Source: Lysinimonas soli
GTDB taxonomy: Bacteria > Actinomycetota > Actinomycetes > Actinomycetales > Microbacteriaceae
NCBI RefSeq assembly: GCF_042655435.1
Contig: NZ_JBHSMG010000001.1
Span: 310,001-374,000 of the forward strand
Direction: 5' to 3'
Length of the DNA: 64,000 nucleotides
The translations under genes and the position numbers were made by a program. Below are positions 17,525-26,101 of this stretch, piece after piece. Below the pieces are notes generated by a model that searched no databases, had not been told where the DNA came from, and worked only from the letters and a program-made list of their open reading frames with translations. Each line of letters opens with the position of its first letter. The first letter of the stretch is position 1.

Positions 17525-17554
17525 GCAGCCCAGGGTGTCGCAGCCCAGGGTCTG
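17525..17554. repeat. 15-bp tandem duplication upstream of the methyltransferase
   Basis: Two adjacent copies, GCAGCCCAGGGTGTC (17525-17539) and GCAGCCCAGGGTCTG (17540-17554), differ only near the end. They lie between ndh and the methyltransferase promoter. No function can be assigned. Confidence 0.6.
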
Positions 17555-17587
17555 GCGCCGCCGCTCCCGTCGGAGCATGATCGCAGG

Positions 17588-18394
17588 ATGAGTTCGAGCG
17601 ATCCGGCGTTCTCCGGCTCCATTCCGGAGTTGTACGAGCGGCTCATGGTGCCCATGCTGTTCGAGCCGTACGCCCGCGACCTGGCGCGGCGGGCGCGCGA
17701 GGTGGCGCCGGCTTCCGTGCTCGAGCTCGCGGCGGGCACCGGGGTCGTCACCCGACAGCTTGCCGAGGTGCTTTCGCCGGATGCCGCGATCGTCGCGACC
17801 GATCTCAGCCAGGCGATGCTCGACGAGGCGGCGTCGCGAGAGATCGCGCGTCCGGTGGAGTGGGTCGCGGCGGACGCGATGAGCCTGCCATTCGCCGATG
17901 CGAGCTTCGATCTCGTCGTCTGCCAGTTCGGCGTGATGTTCTTCCCCGACAAACCCACGGCGTTCGCCGAGGCTCGGCGTGTGCTGCGCCCGGGCGGCTC
18001 GCTGCTGTTCAACGTCTGGGATGAGGTCGCCGCCAACGACTTCGTCGCCGTGGTCCAGGCGGCGCTCGCCGAGTTCTTCCCCGAAGACCCGCCGTCGTTC
18101 ATGGCCGAGTTGCCGCACGGCTACCATTCCGCGGACCGGATCCGGCGCGACCTCGAGCTCGGCGGTTTCACGCGCCCGGTCGCGATTGAAACCCGGCCCG
18201 ACGAGAGCCGAGCCTCGAGCGCCGAGGCGGCCGCCATCGCCTACTGCCAGGCCAATCCGAACCGGCTCCAGATCGAGCGTCGCGGTTCCCTCGATGCGGC
18301 GACCCGGCACGTGACGGCGGCATTGACGGCGCGGTTCGGCAGCGGTCCCATCAAGGGCCGGATGCAGGCGCTGGTGGTGAGCACCACGCGGTGA
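17588..18394 (+). CDS. Class I SAM-dependent methyltransferase
   Basis: A 268-residue Rossmann-fold methyltransferase of the Methyltransf_11/25 type. Motif I is VLELAAGTGVVTRQL, the post-I acidic residue is in ATDLSQAML, motif II is MSLPFADASFDLVVCQFG, and the LRPGGSLLFNVWDE strand follows. The substrate is unknown; UbiE-like and small-molecule methyltransferases share this pattern. The frame is open upstream to 17462, inside ndh, but CATGAT (17576-17581) ends 6 nt before ATG 17588, so that start is chosen as leaderless. Confidence 0.85.
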   Translation: MSSSDPAFSGSIPELYERLMVPMLFEPYARDLARRAREVAPASVLELAAGTGVVTRQLAEVLSPDAAIVATDLSQAMLDEAASREIARPVEWVAADAMSLPFADASFDLVVCQFGVMFFPDKPTAFAEARRVLRPGGSLLFNVWDEVAANDFVAVVQAALAEFFPEDPPSFMAELPHGYHSADRIRRDLELGGFTRPVAIETRPDESRASSAEAAAIAYCQANPNRLQIERRGSLDAATRHVTAALTARFGSGPIKGRMQALVVSTTR

Positions 18395-18444
18395 CGCGCG
18401 GGCCGGCATCCTCCCTTCGTGACGACTCGGGCCGCTGGGAGCCG

Positions 18445-18450
18445 TAATCT
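18445..18450 (+). promoter_or_regulatory. -10 element of the tRNA gene
   Basis: TAATCT lies 10 nt before the first base of the mature tRNA, a normal distance for a tRNA promoter with a few nucleotides of 5' leader removed by RNase P. A convincing -35 was not seen. Confidence 0.5.
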
Positions 18451-18460
18451 CGATGCGCAG

Positions 18461-18534
18461 GCTCCCGTAGCCCAATCGGCAGAGGCAGGCGACTTAAAAT
18501 CGCCGCAGTCTGGGTTCGAATCCCAGCGGGAGCA
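18461..18534 (+). tRNA. tRNA with anticodon TAA (nominally tRNA-Leu) and a short variable loop
   Basis: The cloverleaf was folded by eye. The acceptor stem is GCTCCCG/CGGGAGC with discriminator A, and the D arm contains the GG pair. The anticodon stem is GGCGA/TCGCC around the loop CTTAAAA, giving anticodon TAA at 18495-18497. The T arm is CTGGG/CCCAG with loop TTCGAAT. The variable loop is only GCAGT (5 nt), so this is a class I shape, whereas bacterial tRNA-Leu is normally class II with a long variable arm. CCA is not encoded. The anticodon would read UUA, a rare codon at this GC content. Whether it is charged with Leu is not shown by the sequence. Confidence 0.9.
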
Positions 18535-18550
18535 CGTCAGAAGCGCTAGT

Positions 18551-19945
18551 TCAGACGACGTTCTGAGGTTGCGCTTCGATCGGATCCGGTGCAATGGACA
18601 TGGGCTCGTTCTCATCGTCTTGCGACGACAGCGCGGCTGATGGCAGATCGCCTCGGACCTCGAGGTCGACTTCGACCTCGTCCGGCTGACGCAGGCGAGG
18701 AGGGGCAGCCGACCAATCCTTCAGGCGCTGGCCGATGTCTTCGTAACTTGCCAGTACGGCATCCATCACGGAGTCGATAAAGCCACCGCGACCAGCGGCG
18801 CGGTTGGTTCCGAGCTTCCCGAGGTAGGCGATGGTGAAGGACTTCAGCTCCCTGCTCGGGTCGCCGATCAAGACGCTCGGGTTCTCACGCACGGTGCGCA
18901 ACAACTCGGCGTTGCCGCCCCGCTGTCGCGCAGCGAATGCTTCGACACGGAGGCTTCCAGGCGATTCCTTCAACTGACGGAGCATCCAGTTGATTCGAGT
19001 GAGGGACTTTCCCTCCCCCGGTGCGTCGAGCCTGAAGGATCCGGTCACCTGGCCGGCACGAAGATCCGCTGTCAGTATCAGCGGGGAGACGGTGTTGGGG
19101 ATGCGGATCTCACCTCGAAGGAGGCCCTCGGTAACGAGCATCTGCGTGAGGGTGGCCGCTCTCGCCGATGGGTTTGCGAGTTCGGCTCGCGAGAGGATTT
19201 GAGTGACCTCTGCGCCGAGTCGAAGGCCCAACTTCAAGGACGCGTAGCGAATGAGAGCGTCGAATCGTCGCGCGACCTGTGGTACCTCCTTGTCGGTCTT
19301 CCTCAAGGTGCCCGAAGCGACCGCATCGCGCACGGGGACCCAGCTCGCGCCCATGTCGGTGAACTCCAGAGCTCCGGACTTGGGGTGCTCGAGGTAGCGG
19401 ATCAACTCGCCGAGGATCCACGCCTGATCAGGGTCCGCGACGCCGTGAAACTCGCGCTGCATGACGGCGATCGACAGAACTTCTGCCCAAGAAAGGTGAT
19501 GGAGTGAGACCGTCTTCAACTTGCGCCTGTCGACGTCGGTCGGGTGCATGCCGGGCGCGGGCGCGATCTCGTTCGAGATCGTCAGCAGGGCATCGAACTT
19601 GTGCTCGCGCGCGACATCCAGGTAGTTCTCGAGTTGCTCTCTCTGCAGCTCGTTGGTGCCGGTCTTGACCTCGACGAGTGCGGTCCAGACCTTCTTGCCC
19701 CACTTCACACGGATCAGACCATCCGGAAACACCCTCTTGCCGTTCAAGTCGAACGGAACCTCGATGAACGTCTCCATCGCGCCTGCGGGAGCGCCGAACG
19801 GCGTCGTGATGGCGCGTCCGTACTCACGGACGGAGTTCATCACCGCGAGCAGTGCGGACGTTCCCCGGCGCTCCTGCTCGTCGGCCCCACTGATCCCCGA
19901 CGTCGGGATCAGTCGAGCGGCGTTCCAGGCCTTCTCTTCCGCCAT
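18551..19945 (-). CDS. PD-(D/E)XK nuclease-like protein of unknown role
   Basis: This is a 464-residue protein with no assigned function. Residues 60-120 look like a PD-(D/E)XK core: Asp75 in FPDGLIRV, then ALVEVKTGTN with Glu92 and Lys94, and the helix QREQLENYLDVAREH. The remainder is mostly helical, with a conserved-looking SVALHHLSW-type segment and an acidic C terminus. I recall similar actinobacterial proteins annotated as stress response proteins, but this is from memory. ATG 19945 has GGAG 5 nt upstream; GTG 19951 is the alternative. Its end lies 16 nt from the tRNA 3' end, and its base composition reads less GC-rich than its neighbours, which suggests acquisition at the tRNA locus. 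Confidence 0.6.
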   Translation of the reverse strand: MAEEKAWNAARLIPTSGISGADEQERRGTSALLAVMNSVREYGRAITTPFGAPAGAMETFIEVPFDLNGKRVFPDGLIRVKWGKKVWTALVEVKTGTNELQREQLENYLDVAREHKFDALLTISNEIAPAPGMHPTDVDRRKLKTVSLHHLSWAEVLSIAVMQREFHGVADPDQAWILGELIRYLEHPKSGALEFTDMGASWVPVRDAVASGTLRKTDKEVPQVARRFDALIRYASLKLGLRLGAEVTQILSRAELANPSARAATLTQMLVTEGLLRGEIRIPNTVSPLILTADLRAGQVTGSFRLDAPGEGKSLTRINWMLRQLKESPGSLRVEAFAARQRGGNAELLRTVRENPSVLIGDPSRELKSFTIAYLGKLGTNRAAGRGGFIDSVMDAVLASYEDIGQRLKDWSAAPPRLRQPDEVEVDLEVRGDLPSAALSSQDDENEPMSIAPDPIEAQPQNVV

Positions 19946-20063
19946 AGCCACTCCAGATCTTCAAGGGTTCCTCGGAGATTAGTGGTGTTCGGGAAGGAAA
20001 CGGCGGATTGCCGACGACGAATCGGGGCGGCGCGGGTCTTGTGCCGCGCCGTCCCGCCACCGG

Positions 20064-23000
20064 TCACCCCCGTCGAACCCGCCGGCGCCACACCAGCGCC
20101 GCGCCGCCGGCGATGATCGCGAGCAGGGCGATGCCGAGGCCGACGCCGACGGTCTGCACGCCGGTCAGCGCCAGTCCGTGCGGGCTGAGGGGCACCGTGA
20201 GATCGGCACAGGCCGCGGCCGGGTCGGTCGAGCAGGGGTCGGTGACGATCGCAGGGGAGTAGCCGGCGGGGTCGGTCACCGTGGCCGAGTTCGTGATCCT
20301 GGTGGCGTTCTGCGTCGCATCGACGGTGGCCGTGACCGTGAGGTCGAGGTGCGTGTCGCGCGCGAGGGCCGGAACCGGCCACGTGACGGTGCGGCTTGCG
20401 GCGTCGTAGCTGCCGCCGTGGTCGGCGGACACGAAGGTCAGGCCCGACGGCAGGCGGTCCTGCGCCGTGGTCGCGTCACCGGTCGAGGTGCCGACGTTGC
20501 CGACGGTCACCGTGTACGTCACCGTGTCGCCGAAGCCCGCCGAGGGGGTGGCGACGGTCTTGCCGACGGAGAGGCGGTGATCGGATGCCGTGATGCCGAC
20601 CTTGGGGGACTCGGCCGGCAGCAGCGCGGTTCCGCTCGTCGTCCGTGCGAAGGCGGCGACGCTGTTCCACGCGATCTGGTCTTTGGAGACCGTGGGCACG
20701 CTCTGCCGGAAGCCGATCGTGATCCCTGCGCCGGTCGCGTACGCGGCGGTCGAGGTGACGCGGACCGCGAGTACCTTGCTCAACCCCCCGAGGGACGCCG
20801 CGTCGGCCGTCCAGTCGTTGGTGCAGCCCGGGCCTTGAGCCGGGTACACCTCGGGCCGGCACGGATTCGCGGATGCCGAGTAGGAGATGGTCACTCCGGC
20901 CGGGGCCGCATCCATCGAGGCGAGGATCGGCTGGAACTGGCTGCCCCGGCTCTCGCCGGCCTGGGCCCCGCTCACTCCGGTGTCTCCCACGTGCGGGAAG
21001 ATGTCGTACAGCGTGACACCCTGCAGGCTCGGAGCCCCGGTGTTTGTCCAGTTGATCGCGTATTGCGCCGTGCCTCCGTCGAGTTTGACGTGGGCGACGT
21101 TCGGGAACTCCTGCGGGCTCGAGTCATAGTCGCCCTGAACCGTCTTCGTCAGAGCGAACTGACCCGACGACGAGGTGGCCGTGCGGAAGGTGGCGTCGGC
21201 CGAGCAGTTGATCTGCTGTGTGGCCGGATCGTCGCGGCTGCCCTGCGGGTCGAGCGATTCGTACTGTCCGGCCGTGCATCGCGTCGACAGATCGGGGTCG
21301 TCGTAGAACACGCGTGCCGTGTTGCTGTAGACCCCGGGAGCGGACGGCTTGGTGACGGTCAGCTGCTTGATGGTCAGGGTGAAGGTGCCCGACTCTCGCG
21401 GGATCTCGGATGCGGGCAGCACGATCCTCAGCAGCTCCTGGCCGTTGCTGTAGTCGGGCGTCAGCTCGACCTGCAGCGCCGGCGTGCTCTTCGACGGGCT
21501 CGGCACCCCCGACCAGGTGAGCGTTCCGGTGACGGCGGAGGTCGCGGTCGCGAGGGTCGTGCCCGGCGGCAGCAGGTCGGAGATCACGAGATCGTGGGAT
21601 GCCGCCCCGGGCACGATGAGGGTGGCCGCGAGGTCGAGACTGCTCGTGGTTCCTGTGACGCCGCCGATGTCGGCCATCTTCTTGGTGATTCCGATCTGCG
21701 ACTCGTCGAGGATGTGCAGCTCGGCGCTGTGGCTTCCGGTCGCGGCGACCGCGCCGGTGGCCGGGATGAACCAGCTCGCGGCGGCGGTGTTGCTGAGGAT
21801 GTCGCCACGGGTGGTGGAGGCATCCGCGTACCCCAGCACCTTCACCTGGGCCGAGCTGGTGTCCTGCTGCTGGGCGAGGCGCGGGATGTCGATCTCGGCC
21901 ACCTTGCCCAGATCGGCGGTCGGGATCACCCAGCCGTTCGCGGTCTGGTTCACCATGTCGTGCAGGGCTCCGCTGGTGTCGCGGTACTGCGGCAGGTAGC
22001 CCGAGGTCGGTGCGGCACCCCCGAACGTCACGACGACGCCGAGCACGTGGAAGGCCGGGTCGGCGCAGACCGCGGGAGAGGTCAGCGAGCTGTAGCTGAC
22101 CCCGCTGCGGTTGTCGAGACAGGGGACCGGGTCGACGATCGAGTACTCGAAGCCGTTGTTGTCGCTGCGCAATCCGATCGTGTAGCTCGCCGGAGCCGCG
22201 TCCAGCACCGAGGCGGGGCGCGTGCTGTTGTCGCCGCTCGGCAGCCAGCGGCCGGGATAGGTGCCCGACATGTCGGCCTGCGCCGACGCGCTGATGTTCA
22301 GCGGACCGCTCGCCGTCTTGCCGACGCTCGTGTTGCCCGGGAATGGATCGTCGGTCGGGCCGAGCACGACGATGTCGCGGGTCGCAGTCGAGGTCACCTT
22401 CTGGCCGCCGCCGACCGGATCGGCGCTGGCCGTCACCGAGTTCGTCAGCTTGGTCTTCGGGGCGATCTCACCCGGGCCGCTGCCGACCGGGCCGACCTGC
22501 ACGGTGATCGTGCGCGTGCTCGGGGTGGCGGTTCCCGCGGTGCCTCCGCAGGGGGTCGGCACCTCGGACGCGTCGGAGTAGGTCCAGGTCACGGTCTGAC
22601 CGTTGACGACGCCGTCGGCGGGCGACACCGAGACGACGATCAATCCGCTCGGCACGGTGTCGGTGACCACGAGGTCGGCCGCATCGACGGAACCGACCGG
22701 CGGGGTCGCCGGGCAGGTGGCGGTGATCGTGTAGTCGAACTGGTCGCCCTCGCGGTAGAAGGTCTGGGGCGCCGACTTCGAGACCGTGAGGGGGACGGTG
22801 GCGGTGGCGGTGCCGGTGGCCGCCGCCGGCGCCGTGGTCGCATTCATGTTCGGATCCGTGCTCGACACCGACGGGAGCAGAGACCAGGTCGTGCCGTTGG
22901 GGGTCGTCCGGTTCGGCGGGGTCAGCTTGAGGATGATGCTCTGCGATCCGCCGGCCGGGATGGAGTCGGCCAGGGTGACGACGATCTCGTGCGTCGTCGT

Positions 23001-23342
23001 GTCGACGTGCCACTCCTGGATGAACCCGGCCGGTCCGCCCGACACGTCGTAGGCCCAGGAATCCATGCCGATCGTGGCATCGAGCGGGATGTGGATGATG
23101 GCGGCGTTGCAGGTCGGCGAGTTCGTACCCGAGCACGCGAGGTTGACCTGGTAATCGAACTCGGATCCCGACTTCTGCGTCGTCACATTCGTGGCCTGGA
23201 TGCTCACGGCCACGGCGACCGCCTGGGCGGCCGTGGCCGTGCCGAACACGAGCGCCCCGACGGCGATGGCGAACGCGGCGGTGGAGGCGAGGATGCGGCG
23301 GGAGGTCGTGCGCGCACGTGCGCGTCGCGATCGGGTAGACAC
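20064..23342 (-). CDS. Large DUF11-type cell-surface protein with LAXTG sorting signal
   Basis: A 1092-residue secreted protein. A long basic signal peptide (STRSRRARARTTSRR then ILASTAAFAIAVGAL) ends at AAQA. Several beta-sandwich repeats of the DUF11/conserved repeat type follow, for example GDTVTYTVTVGNVGTS near the C terminus and REGDQFDYTITATC near residue 200, with Cys pairs. The C terminus is LALTG (1057-1061), a hydrophobic helix and RRRVRRG, a sorting signal of the LAXTG kind used by class E sortases in high-GC actinobacteria. GTG 23342 is chosen because GGAG lies 9 nt upstream; TTG 23357 is also open. No sortase gene is in the window. Confidence 0.85.
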   Translation of the reverse strand: MSTRSRRARARTTSRRILASTAAFAIAVGALVFGTATAAQAVAVAVSIQATNVTTQKSGSEFDYQVNLACSGTNSPTCNAAIIHIPLDATIGMDSWAYDVSGGPAGFIQEWHVDTTTHEIVVTLADSIPAGGSQSIILKLTPPNRTTPNGTTWSLLPSVSSTDPNMNATTAPAAATGTATATVPLTVSKSAPQTFYREGDQFDYTITATCPATPPVGSVDAADLVVTDTVPSGLIVVSVSPADGVVNGQTVTWTYSDASEVPTPCGGTAGTATPSTRTITVQVGPVGSGPGEIAPKTKLTNSVTASADPVGGGQKVTSTATRDIVVLGPTDDPFPGNTSVGKTASGPLNISASAQADMSGTYPGRWLPSGDNSTRPASVLDAAPASYTIGLRSDNNGFEYSIVDPVPCLDNRSGVSYSSLTSPAVCADPAFHVLGVVVTFGGAAPTSGYLPQYRDTSGALHDMVNQTANGWVIPTADLGKVAEIDIPRLAQQQDTSSAQVKVLGYADASTTRGDILSNTAAASWFIPATGAVAATGSHSAELHILDESQIGITKKMADIGGVTGTTSSLDLAATLIVPGAASHDLVISDLLPPGTTLATATSAVTGTLTWSGVPSPSKSTPALQVELTPDYSNGQELLRIVLPASEIPRESGTFTLTIKQLTVTKPSAPGVYSNTARVFYDDPDLSTRCTAGQYESLDPQGSRDDPATQQINCSADATFRTATSSSGQFALTKTVQGDYDSSPQEFPNVAHVKLDGGTAQYAINWTNTGAPSLQGVTLYDIFPHVGDTGVSGAQAGESRGSQFQPILASMDAAPAGVTISYSASANPCRPEVYPAQGPGCTNDWTADAASLGGLSKVLAVRVTSTAAYATGAGITIGFRQSVPTVSKDQIAWNSVAAFARTTSGTALLPAESPKVGITASDHRLSVGKTVATPSAGFGDTVTYTVTVGNVGTSTGDATTAQDRLPSGLTFVSADHGGSYDAASRTVTWPVPALARDTHLDLTVTATVDATQNATRITNSATVTDPAGYSPAIVTDPCSTDPAAACADLTVPLSPHGLALTGVQTVGVGLGIALLAIIAGGAALVWRRRVRRG

Positions 23343-23370
23343 GAGGGAGAACTCCAAGGGTGGCTCGAGT

Positions 23371-23393
23371 GGTGGGCGGGCGAGGTGCCCACC
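23371..23393. promoter_or_regulatory. Inverted repeat upstream of the surface-protein gene
   Basis: GGTGGGC (23371-23377) and GCCCACC (23387-23393) form 7-bp arms in the region that would be the 5' leader or promoter of the minus-strand surface protein. It could be an operator or a leader hairpin. Confidence 0.4.
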
Positions 23394-23412
23394 GACAAGA
23401 GATCCGGCTCGT

Positions 23413-23426
23413 CGTCATTCATGACG
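23413..23426. promoter_or_regulatory. Palindromic candidate operator in a divergent intergenic region
   Basis: CGTCAT, TC, ATGACG is a perfect 14-bp palindrome between the divergent surface-protein and acyltransferase genes. Its position would let one regulator act on both; no regulator gene is adjacent. Confidence 0.4.
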
Positions 23427-23511
23427 CGACTTCGTGAAAAAAAGTCCTCGACCGGGGGCCGTGGGACTTTCGGCCCCGATCGCGCCGCGACGGCGGGAGA
23501 AGCATGGAGTG

Positions 23512-24297
23512 ATGGTGAGGCAGGAGGGCGGCAGGAACCGCCACGAACCCGTGTATTCGCTCGCCGTCGTAGTCGGCCGGGTGCTGTTCGGCGGGCTGCT
23601 GCGGCTCAAGCCCGTGGTGTCGGGGATCGAGCACATCCCCCGTTCCGGTGGGGCGGTGCTCGCGATCACGCACTTCGGCTACCTCGACTTCGCGCTCACC
23701 GAATGGGTGACCTGGACGCATACCCGGCGCCGCATCCGGTTCCTCGCCACGAAGAGCGCATTCGACACCCCGGTTGTCGGATGGCTGCTGCGGGCGATGC
23801 GGCACATCTCGGTGGACATGAAGGCGGGGCGTGACGCCTATACCAACGCCGTCGACGGGCTTCGCTCGGGCGAACTGCTCGGGGTGTTCCCGGAGGCCGG
23901 CGTGAGCGCGTCGTTCACGGTCCGCGAGCTCAAGACGGGCGCCGTGCGCATGGCGGCCGAGGCCGGGGTTCCGATCATCCCGATCGCCGTCTGGGGCGGG
24001 CAGCTGCTCAGGACCAAGAACCGCCCGACCCGTCTCAGGGAGGCCTTCCACGCGCCGATCCTGGTCGGCATCGGAGAGGCGATCGAAGTCCGCGCCGACG
24101 AAGACCCGACGGCGGCGACCGAATGCCTGCGCGCGAGCATGAAGTCGTTGCTGGATTCGGCGCAGGCCTCATACCCGCGCTCCGGCCACGGGCACTGGTG
24201 GCAGCCCGCGCACCTGGGAGGCACCGCTCCAACCCCCGAGGAGGCCGCGATCACCGAGGCGGAGCGGCAGCGCCGCAAGGCGGCCGCGCATGTCTAG
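23512..24297 (+). CDS. 1-acyl-sn-glycerol-3-phosphate acyltransferase-like protein (PlsC family)
   Basis: A 261-residue membrane-associated acyltransferase that would acylate lysophosphatidate or a related acceptor. The catalytic HX4D motif is visible as THFGYLDF. The second block is FLATKSAFDTPVVGWLLR, and the third is VFPEAGVS, which departs from the usual FPEGTRS. PIIPIAVWGG follows. GTG 23434 is also open but adds a low-complexity basic stretch. ATG 23512, or GTG 23515 with GGAG 5 nt upstream, fits better. The gene overlaps the acyl-CoA ligase start by 8 nt, so the two proteins probably supply and use acyl-CoA together. Confidence 0.82.
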   Translation: MVRQEGGRNRHEPVYSLAVVVGRVLFGGLLRLKPVVSGIEHIPRSGGAVLAITHFGYLDFALTEWVTWTHTRRRIRFLATKSAFDTPVVGWLLRAMRHISVDMKAGRDAYTNAVDGLRSGELLGVFPEAGVSASFTVRELKTGAVRMAAEAGVPIIPIAVWGGQLLRTKNRPTRLREAFHAPILVGIGEAIEVRADEDPTAATECLRASMKSLLDSAQASYPRSGHGHWWQPAHLGGTAPTPEEAAITEAERQRRKAAAHV

Positions 24298-26020
24298 CCT
24301 CGGACCGGAGTACCCCGCACCCTACGGTCTGCGACCCTGGTTGACCGCCTACGCCGAGGGCGTGCCTCAGGCCGTCGAGCCGCCGCAGGAGTCGTTGGTC
24401 GGCCTGATCGAGCGCTCGGTCGAGCGCTATCGATCGCGAGTCGCCCTGCAGTTCTTCGGGCGCACCACGAGCTACGGCCGGCTCGGCACCCTGATCGAAC
24501 GCGCCGCCGAGGGGCTGCGTCGGCAGGGGGTCGCTTCCGGCGACCGCGTCGCGCTCGTGCTGCCGAACAGCCCGCAGCACGTCATCGCGTTCTACGCCGT
24601 GCTGCGCCTCGGCGCCATCGTCGTCGAGCACAACCCGCTGTACACGCCGGCCGAGATCGAGCACCAGTTCGCCGATCACGGTGCGCGCCTCGCGATCGTC
24701 TGGAACAAGGTCGCGGCGACGGTCGCGGCTCTGCCCGAGGGAGTGCGCCCCGCGAGCATCGTGACGGTCGACCTCGCGCGCGAGCTGCCCATGCGCTCGC
24801 GGATCGCGCTTCGCCTGCCTCTCGCGACAGCCCGCTCGGCGCGGGCCGAGCTGACGACGCGGGATTCGCCCGCCGGAGCCCTTCCGTGGCACCGCCTGGT
24901 GCGCGGCCCGCGGCTCGCCCGCGACTTCCCGCGGCCCACCATCGAGGCGACCGCCGCGCTGCAGTACACGAGCGGCACGACCGGCGCTCCCAAGGGGGCG
25001 ATCCTGACCCACGGAAACCTCGTGGTCAACGCGTCGCAGGGCAGGGCCTGGGTTCCCGGTCTGCGTCCCGGGGAGGAGACCTTCTACGGGGTGCTGCCTC
25101 TGTTCCACGCCTACGGCATGACCCTCTGCCTGACATTCGCCATGAGCATGGGCGCCCGGCTGGTGCTGTTCCCCCGCTTCGACGAAGAGCTCGTGCTGGA
25201 TGCGATGAGGCGCACGCCCGCCACGTTCCTGCCGGCCGTCCCCCCGATCTACGACCGCCTGGTGGTCGCGGCGACCCGTCGCGGGGTCAGCCTGGGCAGC
25301 ATCCGGTTCGCCCTGTCGGGCGCCATGGCGCTGCCGATCGCCACCGTGAAGGTCTGGGAGGAGGTCACCGGGGGATTCCTGGTCGAGGGCTACGGCATGA
25401 CCGAGACCTCGCCGGTCGCGCTCGGCAACCCGATCGGCCCGAGCCGCCGCCCCGGAACCGTGGGGGTGCCGTTTCCGAGCACCGACATCCGGGTCGTCGA
25501 TCCCGACGACCCGACCCAGGATCGCCCGGTCGGCGAGGCGGGCGAGCTGCTGATCCGCGGTCCGCAGGTCTTCGCCGGATACTGGGGCCGCCCCGACGAG
25601 ACGGCCGCCACCCTGCTTCCCGGCGGCTGGCTGCGTTCGGGCGACATCGTCACCATGTCGCCGGACGGCTACGTCACCGTGCACGACCGCATCAAGGAGC
25701 TGATCGTGACCGGAGGCTTCAAGGTGGCGCCCTCGGAGGTCGAGGAGCACCTGCTCGAACATCCGGATGTCGTCGCGGCGGCCGTCGTCGGCATCCCCTC
25801 GGCCGCGGGCGAGGACGTGGTCGCCGCCGTTGCCCTGCGTGACGGAGCCGTGTTGGACGTGGACGGCATGCGGGACTTCTGCCGCACCCGTCTGACGCCC
25901 TACAAGGTGCCCCGGCGGATCGTCCGCATCGACGAGCTGCCGCGCTCCCTCATCGGCAAGGTCATCCGGCGCCAGGTGCGCGACATCATCGTGGCCCAGG
26001 GCGAGCCGGCCCGCGGCTGA
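24290..26020 (+). CDS. AMP-forming long-chain fatty acid-CoA ligase
   Basis: A 576-residue ANL-superfamily adenylating enzyme that would activate a fatty acid to acyl-AMP and then acyl-CoA. The P-loop motif is YTSGTTGAPKGAILTH, the A5 motif is GYGMTETSP, the hinge is LRSGDIVTMSPDGYVTVHDRIKELI (described here as the A7-A8 region), and the catalytic Lys is in LIGKVIRRQ near residue 555. Residues about 180-220 hold a less conserved basic insert. It overlaps the PlsC-like gene, a pairing that suggests incorporation of exogenous or recycled fatty acids into lipid. Confidence 0.88.
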   Translation: MSSLGPEYPAPYGLRPWLTAYAEGVPQAVEPPQESLVGLIERSVERYRSRVALQFFGRTTSYGRLGTLIERAAEGLRRQGVASGDRVALVLPNSPQHVIAFYAVLRLGAIVVEHNPLYTPAEIEHQFADHGARLAIVWNKVAATVAALPEGVRPASIVTVDLARELPMRSRIALRLPLATARSARAELTTRDSPAGALPWHRLVRGPRLARDFPRPTIEATAALQYTSGTTGAPKGAILTHGNLVVNASQGRAWVPGLRPGEETFYGVLPLFHAYGMTLCLTFAMSMGARLVLFPRFDEELVLDAMRRTPATFLPAVPPIYDRLVVAATRRGVSLGSIRFALSGAMALPIATVKVWEEVTGGFLVEGYGMTETSPVALGNPIGPSRRPGTVGVPFPSTDIRVVDPDDPTQDRPVGEAGELLIRGPQVFAGYWGRPDETAATLLPGGWLRSGDIVTMSPDGYVTVHDRIKELIVTGGFKVAPSEVEEHLLEHPDVVAAAVVGIPSAAGEDVVAAVALRDGAVLDVDGMRDFCRTRLTPYKVPRRIVRIDELPRSLIGKVIRRQVRDIIVAQGEPARG

Positions 26021-26101
26021 ACCGGCTGCCACGTCCGGTCGGCGATGGCTGATCGACCTTCTCCGCGAACACCGCTCACGCCGGGCCGTCGCCGGGGTGG
26101 C

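Noticed and set aside
18461..19945. Integrated element with tRNA attachment site
   Set aside because: I looked for a second copy of the tRNA 3' end beyond the nuclease-like gene and for an integrase and found neither, so only a possible acquisition is reported.
20178..23834. 1218-codon plus-strand frame opposite the surface protein
   Set aside because: It reads as Arg/Gly/Val-rich antisense of the DUF11 protein, which has a signal peptide, repeats and a sorting signal.
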